Assembly (NCBI GenBank): GCA_050247255.1
Contig: JBFWUM010000110.1
Coordinates: forward strand, 1-5,091
Source: JBFWUM01 sp050247255
GTDB lineage: Bacteria; Acidobacteriota; Vicinamibacteria; Vicinamibacterales; UBA2999
Reading direction: 5' to 3'
DNA: 5,091 nt
Shown: in pieces, positions 1 through 4,974 of the stretch
Layout of the letters: every line of letters begins with the position of its first letter
Position numbering within the stretch: position 1 is the stretch's first letter
Notes under the pieces: model-generated
Told to the model about the DNA's origin: nothing
Databases searched by the model: none
What the model saw: the letters and a program-made list of their open reading frames with translations, nothing else
Program-made: the position numbers and the translations under genes

Positions 1-5
1 ATCAT
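1..5 (-). CDS. possible start of the next nuo gene (nuoC expected)
   Basis: On the minus strand the last bases of nuoB read ATGA, so an ATG at 5-3 overlaps the nuoB TGA stop at 4-2. This arrangement is typical of translationally coupled genes. In most complex I operons nuoC follows nuoB, so nuoC is the expected gene. Only five bases are inside the window and no protein sequence can be read; the identity rests on gene order alone. Confidence 0.3.
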
Positions 6-538
6 GACGGCAGCGTGATGGGCGAGGGCTCCGTGTCGCCGACATGGATGACGCGCTCGCGCCGGAGGACCGTGCCTTCCTTCCGGATCCGGTCCTGCAG
101 CCGCATCAGGCCGTAGAGCAGCGCCTCAGGGCGCGGCGGGCAGCCGGACACGTACACGTCCACCGGCACGATCTTGTCGACGCCCTGCAGCACGCTGTAG
201 GTCGGAAACGGGCCGCCCGCGTTCGAGCAGCTCCCCATCGAGATGACCCACTTCGGCTCCGGCATCTGGTCGTAGAGCCGGCGCAGCACCGGCGCCATCT
301 TCTTCGTGACCGTGCCAGCCACGATAAGCAGGTCGGCCTGACGCGGCGACGCCCGGAAGACCTCCGCGCCGAAGCGCGAGATGTCATAGCGCGAGGCGGA
401 GGCGGCCATCATCTCGATCGCGCAGCAGGCGAGGCCGAAACCCATCGGCCAGAGCGCCGAGTAGCGCGCCCACGTCAGCACCTTGTCGATGTTCGTGGTG
501 ATGAAGTTGTCCGGAAACTGATGATCGATCAGGCCCAT
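2..538 (-). CDS. nuoB: NADH-quinone oxidoreductase subunit B (NuoB), complete
   Basis: NuoB is the peripheral-arm subunit of respiratory complex I that holds the terminal [4Fe-4S] cluster N2, which passes electrons to quinone at the inner membrane. The 178-residue protein has the family's full length. The cluster ligands are visible: the tandem pair Cys38-Cys39 in GLACCAIEMM, Cys104 in SMGSCSNAGG and Cys133 in SGCPPRPEA. The stretches RYDISRFGAEVFR and QADLLIVAGTVTKKMAP are also characteristic. The start at MGLIDHQF fits the usual NuoB N-terminus, but I see no clear Shine-Dalgarno just upstream (the bases before the ATG read roughly GAATTCAGCCGT). The stop overlaps a possible downstream ATG. 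nuoA, which normally precedes nuoB, is absent from the 225-base spacer upstream, so nuoB appears to head its operon here. The identification is secure. Confidence 0.97.
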   Translation of the reverse strand: MGLIDHQFPDNFITTNIDKVLTWARYSALWPMGFGLACCAIEMMAASASRYDISRFGAEVFRASPRQADLLIVAGTVTKKMAPVLRRLYDQMPEPKWVISMGSCSNAGGPFPTYSVLQGVDKIVPVDVYVSGCPPRPEALLYGLMRLQDRIRKEGTVLRRERVIHVGDTEPSPITLPS

Positions 539-586
539 ACGGCTGAATTCGACTGTACAGCATCACGCGGCCCGGGCACCCGACCC

Positions 587-592
587 TATAAT
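587..592 (+). promoter_or_regulatory. candidate -10 box (TATAAT) for the barrel-lipoprotein operon
   Basis: A perfect TATAAT occurs in the divergent spacer, which stands out in such GC-rich DNA. I find no convincing TTGACA-like -35 box 16-18 bases upstream. A start near 599 would give a leader of about 165 nt before the ATG at 764. A small hairpin (TCCGA at 592-596, TCGGA at 601-605, 4-base loop) overlaps the end of the box, and TCGGA recurs at 608-612, so an operator is possible. The same bases read ATTATA on the minus strand and could instead serve nuoB. Confidence 0.3.
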
Positions 593-665
593 CCGACCGT
601 TCGGAAATCGGACCTCGGTTACAGGACGCGTACCCGTGTCAGGCTGCCGGGCCGCGGGGACGGAC

Positions 666-694
666 GCCGGGGCTCCCCCGGCCGGCGCCGGCCG
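666..694 (+). promoter_or_regulatory. GC-rich hairpin and palindrome in the leader of the barrel gene
   Basis: Two strong structures overlap. The first is a 7-bp stem GCCGGGG (666-672) / CCCCGGC (676-682) with loop CTC. The second is a 16-bp perfect palindrome, CGGCCGGCGCCGGCCG (679-694). They share bases 679-682, so they are mutually exclusive as RNA folds. They end about 50 bases before the Shine-Dalgarno of the barrel gene. No U-tract follows, so a classic terminator is unlikely. Attenuation, a protein-binding site or simple GC-rich drift are all possible. Confidence 0.35.
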
Positions 695-763
695 CCGGCC
701 TTGTGCAGCCCGGGCACGGGCCTTGCTCCACCAGGCATCGGTCTTGAAGGAGGGGTACGCCGC

Positions 764-1630
764 ATGACGCCACAGACCGTGATTCGCCCGTTCGTTCTGA
801 CACTGACCGTCCTCGTTCCCGCTGCGGTGACCGCCCAGGAGGCCACGCCCGCCCAGACCGCCGCGCCGGCCCAGAGCCCGGCCTACGACCCGGAACGGCG
901 CGTCAACCTCGCCGAGCCGGACTTCGGCGTCATCACGCTGCCGACCACGCTCCGCGTGCCCCGGTTCAGGAGCGCCTTCCGGATGACGCACCGGTTCGGC
1001 CGGCCGCTCGGGGCGGGAGGCTTCGGCGACCTCGCGGCGGACCTGTTCGGCCTCGATTCCGGCGGCATCATCGGGCTGGAATACCGCTTCGGCATCGTCA
1101 AGGGTGGGCAGATCGGCGTGCACCGGACGAACAACCGGACGATCAATTTGTTCGGCCAGTACGACATCCTGCGACGCGCCACGCGCGGGCCGTTCAACGC
1201 GCACGTGACGGTGAGCGTCGAGGGCACCGACAACTTCCGGGACCGCTACACGCCGTCGGTCGGCGCCGTGGTCTCCTGGCAGGCGCAGGATCGGGCCGCC
1301 TTCTACCTGGCCCCGACCTGGGTGCACAATGCCAACCTGTTCCCGTCGGCCTCCATGTCGCTGGACGTGGACACCGTGATGCTCGGCCTGGGCGGCCGCG
1401 TGCGTGTGCGACCCACGGTGTATCTCGTCGGGGAGTTCCTGCCGCGCATCGCCGGCTATTCCCCCAATACGCACCAGGGGTCTTTCGGCATCGAGAAGCG
1501 CGCGGGAGGCCACACGTTCCAGCTCAACTTCTCGAACGGCTTCGGCACGACGCCCGGCCAGATCGCCCGCGGCGGCACCGGCAGCCAGGACTGGTACATC
1601 GGCTTCAACCTGACGCGGAAGTTCTTCTGA
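764..1630 (+). CDS. DUF5777-type outer-membrane beta-barrel protein
   Basis: A 288-residue exported protein. Residues 1-24 form a signal peptide with a hydrophobic core (FVLTLTVLVPAAV), and a likely signal peptidase I cut follows AVTA, before Gln25. A short Ala/Pro/Gln-rich stretch follows (about 25-42), then a barrel with alternating polar and hydrophobic strands. Features matching the DUF5777 barrel family as I know it are THRFG (75-79), LFGLDSGG (94-101), the APTWVHNAN stretch, and a C-terminal block (about 248-288) with GGHTFQLNFSNG and IGFNLTRKFF. The protein ends in Phe, as outer-membrane barrels recognised by the BAM machinery usually do. The start is supported by AAGGAGG at 747-753, 10 bases before the ATG. 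The reading frame stays open far upstream, but that part is antisense to nuoB and untranslated. The gene for a cupredoxin-like lipoprotein follows 20 bases downstream, so the two are probably cotranscribed. The transported or bound substrate is unknown. Confidence 0.85.
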   Translation: MTPQTVIRPFVLTLTVLVPAAVTAQEATPAQTAAPAQSPAYDPERRVNLAEPDFGVITLPTTLRVPRFRSAFRMTHRFGRPLGAGGFGDLAADLFGLDSGGIIGLEYRFGIVKGGQIGVHRTNNRTINLFGQYDILRRATRGPFNAHVTVSVEGTDNFRDRYTPSVGAVVSWQAQDRAAFYLAPTWVHNANLFPSASMSLDVDTVMLGLGGRVRVRPTVYLVGEFLPRIAGYSPNTHQGSFGIEKRAGGHTFQLNFSNGFGTTPGQIARGGTGSQDWYIGFNLTRKFF

Positions 1631-1650
1631 CCCCCGGAGGCGGTGACTCC

Positions 1651-2121
1651 ATGACCCGACTGAAGCTCACGGCGCTTGTGGCGCTCGCAATGGCCGCCAG
1701 CCTGGCGGCGTTTGCCTGCGGAGGCGGCAGTAACACACCGACGAGCCCGTCGCCCTCACCGGGTCCGAGTCCGTCGCCAACCCCGGCGCCGAGTCCGTCA
1801 CCCACGCCGACCCCCAGCCCGTCGCCCGCGCCGGGCAGCACGGCGACGATCACGATCACGAGCGCGGGTGCGTCACCGAGGAGCGTGACGATCGCCGCCG
1901 GCGGACGCGTGACCTTCGTCAACAACGACAGCCGCGCGCACGACATGTCGTCGGACCCACATCCCGAGCACACGGACTGCCCCGCCATCAATCAGGCGGG
2001 CTTCCTCGCCGCCGGCCAGAGCCGCGCGACGGGCAACCTGACGACGGTCCGTACCTGCGGCTTCCACGACCACGATCAGCCGACGAACACGAGCCTGCAG
2101 GGCACGATCGTCATCCGGTAG
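1651..2121 (+). CDS. probable lipoprotein with Pro-Ser stalk and cupredoxin-like domain
   Basis: A 156-residue secreted protein. Residues 1-22 form a basic then hydrophobic signal sequence ending in LAAFA before Cys23. This is an imperfect lipobox, because Ala replaces the usual Leu at -3. CGGGSN follows, as in many acidobacterial lipoproteins. Residues 30-61 are a Pro/Ser/Thr/Ala stalk. Residues 64-156 resemble a small cupredoxin beta-sandwich: SVTIAAGGRVTFVNND, then AHDM with His97, the insertion DPHPEHTDC (102-110), then RTCGFHDHD with Cys136, His139 and His141, ending LQGTIVIR. His97, Cys136 and His139 or His141 are the natural type-1 copper ligands. The usual axial Met after the last His is missing. 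Cys110 could pair with Cys136 or join a metal site. GGAGG at 1636-1640 lies 10 bases before the ATG. It is the second gene after the barrel, suggesting an envelope redox or copper-binding role. Copper binding is inferred, not shown. Confidence 0.82.
   Translation: MTRLKLTALVALAMAASLAAFACGGGSNTPTSPSPSPGPSPSPTPAPSPSPTPTPSPSPAPGSTATITITSAGASPRSVTIAAGGRVTFVNNDSRAHDMSSDPHPEHTDCPAINQAGFLAAGQSRATGNLTTVRTCGFHDHDQPTNTSLQGTIVIR
1738..1833 (+). repeat. Pro-Ser/Thr/Ala low-complexity coding repeat (stalk)
   Basis: Codons 30-61 of the lipoprotein alternate Pro with Ser, Thr, Ala or Gly. At DNA level the segment is an imperfect repeat built on CCGAGTCCGTCGCC-like blocks, for example near 1740, 1766, 1790 and 1818. 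It probably acts as an extended spacer holding the cupredoxin domain away from the membrane. Such tracts commonly vary in length between strains. Confidence 0.8.
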
Positions 2122-2177
2122 CGGGGTGGCCAGTCCGCTGGCGTCGGCGCGGATCTGTCACGGCCGCTACCGGCGCG

Positions 2178-2360
2178 CCGGCTCCGCAGACGTCGACGCC
2201 GGGGTGCCATGACCGCTGCGGGGGCGACTGTGGAGCAGGCCGTTATGAATGCACGAAAAGTGACGCGCAGGCCACCGACACGCGTGGGGATGGGGGCCCC
2301 ACGCCTTGCACGAGACGTTAAGCCGGAGCGTCGCTTTTCCGGCCTGCGGAACCGGAGCCC
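2178..2360 (+). repeat. tandem unit, copy 1
   Basis: This begins CCGGCTCCG and ends in the run CCGGAGCCC. It aligns with copy 2 at a 183-base offset (184 after the indel). From 2191 to 2362 the copies differ at six bases, all transitions (2196, 2212, 2234, 2258, 2276, 2279), plus one extra C in copy 2. A stretch at 2187-2191 near the left edge is more divergent. Internal hairpins are GCGTGGGG (2282-2289) / CCCCACGC (2297-2304) with a 7-base loop, TTCCG (2337-2341) / CGGAA (2347-2351), and CGGAGCC (2353-2359) / GGCTCCG (2363-2369), which spans the unit junction. Confidence 0.9.
2182..2225 (+). repeat. left arm of the 44-bp inverted repeat
   Basis: The arm runs from CTCCGCAGACGTCGACGCC to CCGCTGCGGGGGC. 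It matches the reverse complement of 2541-2584 at 43 of 44 positions; the mismatch is the A at 2212. It includes the start of tandem copy 1. A 12-bp palindrome, CCGGCGCGCCGG (2170-2181), lies immediately to its left. Confidence 0.92.
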
Positions 2361-2546
2361 CCGGCTCCGTGCCCGTCGGCGCCGGGGTGCCATGGCCGCT
2401 GCGGGGGCGACTGTGGGGCAGGCCGTTATGAATGCACGAAGAGTGACGCGCAGGCCACTGATACGCGTGGGGATGGGGGCCCCCACGCCTTGCACGAGAC
2501 GTTAAGCCGGAGCGTCGCTTTTCCGGCCTGCGGAACCGGAGCCCCC
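2361..2546 (+). repeat. tandem unit, copy 2
   Basis: This starts CCGGCTCCG directly where copy 1 ends, so the array is truly tandem. It keeps the GCGTGGGG (2465-2472) / CCCCACGC (2481-2488) stem. The single extra C relative to copy 1 falls in the loop, not the stem. After the final GGAGCCCCC the sequence does not continue into a third direct copy but into the inverted arm. Confidence 0.9.
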
Positions 2547-2584
2547 GCAGCGGCCATGGCACCCCGGCGTCGACGTCTGCGGAG
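2541..2584 (-). repeat. right arm of the 44-bp inverted repeat
   Basis: The reverse complement equals the left arm except at one base, where it carries the copy-2 variant (CCATGG). At the GTCGAC site it carries the copy-1 variant, so the arm is a mosaic of the two tandem copies. It ends 14 bases before the hydrolase stop codon. The first and last bases of the repeat are not flanked by a visible short direct duplication. Confidence 0.92.
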
Positions 2585-2598
2585 TCAGACGGGACGGG

Positions 2599-3306
2599 CT
2601 ATTCGGTGGTCTCGCCGGGCTTGAGCGCGAGCATCTCGACGCCGGCCGGGAGCAGCGCCTTGAAGGCATCCGGCGTGCCCGTCAGCAGCGGGAACGTGCC
2701 CCAGTGGAGCGGCACCACCTGCTTCACACCGAGCAGGCGGCACGCGTGGGCCGCCGTGTCCGGGCCCATCGTGAAGCGGTCGCCGATCGGCAGGAACGCG
2801 ATGTCCGGCCGGTAGATCTCGCCGATCAGCTTCATGTCGCCGAAGATCGCCGTGTCGCCCGCGATGTAGATCGTCACGCCGTCCTCGAGCCGCACGACGA
2901 AACCCGCGGGCTCGCCCATGTAGACCATCACGCCGTTGTCCACGTAACCGGCGCTGTGCCGAGCGTCGACCATCGTGATGCGCAAGCCTTCCACGTCCAC
3001 GCCACCGCCCTTGTTCATCGCCACCGTGTTCGTGACGCCCTTGCTGCCCAGCCACGTGCACAGCTCGAAGATCCCGACGACCGGCGCGCCCGTCTCCCGG
3101 ACCGTCGAGAGCAGGTCGTCGATGTGGTCGGAGTGGCCGTGTGTGACCAGGATCAGGTCCAGTTTCCCGGGCTTGTGAAAGGCCGGCGGGCACGAGGGGT
3201 TGCCCTGGAGCCAGGGGTCCACCAGCACGCGCTTGCCGCCGGGCGTGGTGAACAGGACCGTGCCATGACCGAGCCACGTGATCGAGAGCTTCTGCATGGA
3301 GCGCAT
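2599..3306 (-). CDS. metal-dependent hydrolase, metallo-beta-lactamase fold (UPF0173 type)
   Basis: A 235-residue cytoplasmic protein with no signal peptide. The metallo-beta-lactamase metal-binding motif THGHSDH is at 55-61. Further likely ligands are His117 in DARHSAG, Asp151 in IAGDTAIF and His201 in PLHWGTFP. The N-terminal ITWLGHGTVLF (9-19), followed by GGKRVLVDPWLQGNPSCP (23-40), is typical of the UPF0173/YtkL-like group, whose members are usually about 225-235 residues. The family is predicted to hydrolyse an ester- or phosphodiester-type substrate, but none can be named here. The start at 3306 is supported by GGGAGGG on the minus strand (complement of 3316-3322), 9 bases upstream. 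Met4 is an alternative start but sits 18 bases from that site. The gene is divergent from lipA across a 53-base spacer and convergent with the lipoprotein gene across the repeat island. Confidence 0.92.
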   Translation of the reverse strand: MRSMQKLSITWLGHGTVLFTTPGGKRVLVDPWLQGNPSCPPAFHKPGKLDLILVTHGHSDHIDDLLSTVRETGAPVVGIFELCTWLGSKGVTNTVAMNKGGGVDVEGLRITMVDARHSAGYVDNGVMVYMGEPAGFVVRLEDGVTIYIAGDTAIFGDMKLIGEIYRPDIAFLPIGDRFTMGPDTAAHACRLLGVKQVVPLHWGTFPLLTGTPDAFKALLPAGVEMLALKPGETTE

Positions 3307-3345
3307 GATAGCCGACCCTCCCGGGGGCCTCGGCGCCGCCTCAGG

Positions 3346-3351
3346 TACACT
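3346..3351 (+). promoter_or_regulatory. weak candidate -10 box for lipA
   Basis: TACACT matches four of six positions of TATAAT. If it is used, transcription would begin about two bases before the lipA ATG, giving an almost leaderless mRNA. There is no matching -35 box; the expected position is a run of G. The whole divergent spacer (3307-3359) is only 53 bases, so promoters for both directions must overlap the gene starts. Confidence 0.2.
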
Positions 3352-3359
3352 GGAGGCCG

Positions 3360-4262
3360 ATGCAGGAATCGCCCCTGACCTTCGTCCGGCCGCGGGAGCC
3401 CAAGCCGGCCTGGCTGAAGGTCCGTGCCCCCGGGTCGGAGAACTTCATCCGCCTGAAGTCCATCATGGCGGACCTGAAGCTCAACACCGTCTGCGAGGAC
3501 GCCCACTGCCCCAACATCGGCGAGTGCTGGCACCACGGCACGGCGACGTTCATGATCCTCGGCGATATCTGCACGCGTGCGTGTTCGTACTGCGCGGTGG
3601 CGCACGGCAAGCCCGTCGTGACGGACCTGGACGAACCGCGACGCGTGGCGCACGCCATCGACTCGATGGGTCTGAAGCACGCGGTGATCACGTCCGTCGA
3701 TCGCGACGACCTGCCCGACGGCGGCGCCGGCATCTTCGCGGAGACGATTCGCCAGACGCGGGCGCGGCGGCCCGACTGCCGGATCGAGGTGCTGATTCCG
3801 GACTTCCAGGGCAAGGAAGGCCCGCTCAGAACGGTGCTCGACGCCGGCCCTGACGTGCTGAACCACAACATCGAGACGGTGCCGCGGCTGTACCGCATGG
3901 CACGCTCGGGTGGCCGGTATCCCCGCTCGCTCGAACTGCTCGACCGCTCGCGCACCTACGCGCCGCACATCGCGACGAAGACGGGCATCATGGTCGGCCT
4001 GGGTGAGGAGCGCGACGAGGTCCTGCAGGTGTTCGCGGACCTGCGAAAGGTCGGCGTCCAGATCCTGACCATCGGCCAGTACCTGCGGCCGAGCCCGGCG
4101 CACGCGGAGATGACGCGGTACTACCACCCTGATGAGTTCGCGGATCTGAAGGCGGCGGCGATGGCGCTCGGCTTCACGCACGTCGAGTCCGGCCCGCTCG
4201 TCCGAAGCTCCTACCACGCGCACGAGCAGGCCGACGCGCACGAAGCGGCGCTCAGCCGCTGA
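3360..4262 (+). CDS. lipA: lipoyl synthase (LipA), radical SAM enzyme
   Basis: LipA inserts two sulfur atoms into protein-bound octanoyl groups to make the lipoyl cofactor of 2-oxoacid dehydrogenases and the glycine cleavage system. The 300-residue protein is of normal length. The auxiliary [4Fe-4S] cluster that is consumed as sulfur donor is bound by Cys45, Cys50 and Cys56 (CEDAHCPNIGEC), completed by the C-terminal RSSYH motif (Ser in 282-286). The radical SAM cluster motif CTRACSYC gives Cys71, Cys75 and Cys78. Other family blocks are TATFMILGDICTR, VITSVDRDDLPDGG, LNHNIETVPRLY, TKTGIMVGLGE and TIGQYLRPS. The ATG at 3360 gives the usual N-terminus ending in KPAWLKV. GGAGG at 3352-3356 is only 3 bases from it, closer than usual. 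An E2 acyltransferase gene, a substrate of this enzyme, lies about 700 bases away at the right edge. Confidence 0.98.
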   Translation: MQESPLTFVRPREPKPAWLKVRAPGSENFIRLKSIMADLKLNTVCEDAHCPNIGECWHHGTATFMILGDICTRACSYCAVAHGKPVVTDLDEPRRVAHAIDSMGLKHAVITSVDRDDLPDGGAGIFAETIRQTRARRPDCRIEVLIPDFQGKEGPLRTVLDAGPDVLNHNIETVPRLYRMARSGGRYPRSLELLDRSRTYAPHIATKTGIMVGLGEERDEVLQVFADLRKVGVQILTIGQYLRPSPAHAEMTRYYHPDEFADLKAAAMALGFTHVESGPLVRSSYHAHEQADAHEAALSR

Positions 4263-4287
4263 TTCGCCCGCCCAGCGCCCGTACCCG

Positions 4288-4905
4288 ATGCACACCTGCC
4301 ACTGCGCGGAAGTTCACACAACCCGACGTGTCGTGCTGACCGGCGGGCCCGGTGCCGGCAAGACGGCCACCCTTGAAATGATCCGGCAGACATTCTGCCC
4401 GCACGTCCAGGTGCTCGGCGAGGCGGCGGGCATCGTGTTCGGCGGCGGGTTTCCACGCGCCGCGAGCGTCAACGGACGCCGGGCGGCGCAGCGCGCGATC
4501 TTCCACGTGCAACGCGAGCTGGAGATTGCCGCCGAGGACAACGCGGCGATCCTGCTCTGCGACCGCGGCACGGCCGACGGCTGGGCCTACTGGCCGGGCC
4601 CCGAGGACTTCTGGGAATCCGTGCGCGCCGTGCGAGAGGAAGAGCTGACGCGGTATGACATGGTCATCCACCTCCGCACGCCGTCCGCTGAGGGTGGGTA
4701 CAACCGCTCCAACCCGCTGCGCATCGAGTCAGCGGCGGAAGCCGCGGCGATCGACGAGCGCATCGTGCGCGCGTGGGATGGCCATCCGAACCGCGTGGTC
4801 GTCCCGAACGCGACGGATTTCCTGACGAAGGCCCGGCGCGTCGTCGAGCTCGTGTCCCGCGAGCTCCCGCCATGCTGCCGGCCCTCGGACCGCCACGCCG
4901 TCTGA
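4288..4905 (+). CDS. P-loop NTPase/kinase of the AAA_28 (NadR-like) group, function unknown
   Basis: A 205-residue soluble protein. Walker A is GGPGAGKT at residues 19-26, preceded by the beta-strand RRVVLT. LLCDRGTADG (89-98) fits the kinase-type Asp-Arg-Gly motif after a hydrophobic strand. RYDMVIHLRTP (122-132) is followed by GGYNRSNPLRIES (136-148), which I associate with AAA_28 domains, and by an IDERIVRAWDGHP stretch (155-167). This group includes predicted ATPases annotated as involved in NAD metabolism and the domain of the eukaryotic TTD14 protein. The substrate is unknown. The N-terminus MHTCHCAEVH is unusually rich in Cys and His. No Shine-Dalgarno is visible in the 25-base, purine-poor gap after lipA, so translation may depend on coupling to lipA. 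No better in-frame start before the Walker A is apparent. Its place directly behind lipA suggests cotranscription. Confidence 0.85.
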   Translation: MHTCHCAEVHTTRRVVLTGGPGAGKTATLEMIRQTFCPHVQVLGEAAGIVFGGGFPRAASVNGRRAAQRAIFHVQRELEIAAEDNAAILLCDRGTADGWAYWPGPEDFWESVRAVREEELTRYDMVIHLRTPSAEGGYNRSNPLRIESAAEAAAIDERIVRAWDGHPNRVVVPNATDFLTKARRVVELVSRELPPCCRPSDRHAV

Positions 4906-4927
4906 GCCCGGGCTGACACGGCGCCTT

Positions 4928-4951
4928 CCCGCGATCGACGTGATTCGCGGG
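4928..4951. terminator. candidate bidirectional terminator hairpin between convergent genes
   Basis: A perfect 7-bp stem, CCCGCGA (4928-4934) / TCGCGGG (4945-4951), has a 10-base loop. It lies in the 69-base gap between the NTPase stop (4905) and the E2 stop (4975), where a terminator for both strands would be expected. There is no U-run on either side, so intrinsic termination would be weak. Position is the main support. Confidence 0.4.
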
Positions 4952-4974
4952 CGGCGGCTGCGCTCCGTCCGGCG

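Larger units (their letters stand above)
2178..2584. repeat. composite repeat island: two tandem units plus an inverted end
   Basis: This accounts for most of the 477-base stretch without a convincing gene (2122-2598). It holds two head-to-tail copies of a unit of about 183 bp and then an inverted copy of the unit's first 44 bases. The block therefore begins and ends with matching inverted repeats. It lies between convergent genes, starting 56 bases after the lipoprotein stop and ending 14 bases before the hydrolase stop. I see no transposase and no obvious target-site duplication. The open frames across it are Arg/Pro-rich and repeat only because the DNA repeats. A 1-bp indel between the copies would shift any frame running through both. 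The block may be a non-autonomous mobile element, a dispersed intergenic repeat or a convergent-transcript processing site. No function is recognised. Confidence 0.85.

Noticed and set aside
553..560. CTGTACAG palindrome upstream of nuoB as a repressor site
   Set aside because: Eight-base palindromes are common by chance, and no second copy or known operator consensus is present.
44..763. Long open plus-strand frame upstream of the barrel gene, continuous with it
   Set aside because: It lies antisense to the clear nuoB gene, reads as Arg/His/Ala-rich low-quality protein, and the Shine-Dalgarno plus signal peptide at 764 mark the real start.
563..1513. 316-codon minus-strand open frame
   Set aside because: It is antisense to the barrel gene, Arg/Ala/Gly-rich with no domain, and is the usual shadow frame in GC-rich DNA.
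2129..2142. Small hairpin GCCAG-TCCG-CTGGC just after the lipoprotein stop as a terminator
   Set aside because: The stem has only 5 bp and no U-run follows, so I cannot support it as a terminator.
2318..2324. GTTAAGC resembling an integron attC core (GTTRRRY), present in each repeat unit
   Set aside because: No matching inverse core (RYYYAAC) at attC spacing, no integrase and no cassette-like genes; the match is short and expected by chance.
2076..2562. Open frames on both strands across the repeat island
   Set aside because: They are Arg/Pro-rich, repeat only because the DNA does, differ in frame after the 1-bp indel, and lack a convincing ribosome binding site or domain.
2178..2584. CRISPR array
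   Set aside because: Only two long units of about 183 bp exist, directly abutting with no unique spacers, and there are no cas genes.
2704..3378. 224-codon plus-strand open frame
   Set aside because: It is antisense to the hydrolase gene and rich in Arg/Asp/His/Val without recognisable motifs.
3153..4295. 380-codon minus-strand open frame
   Set aside because: It covers lipA in antisense and part of the hydrolase in another frame. Both real genes have full motif sets and this frame has none.
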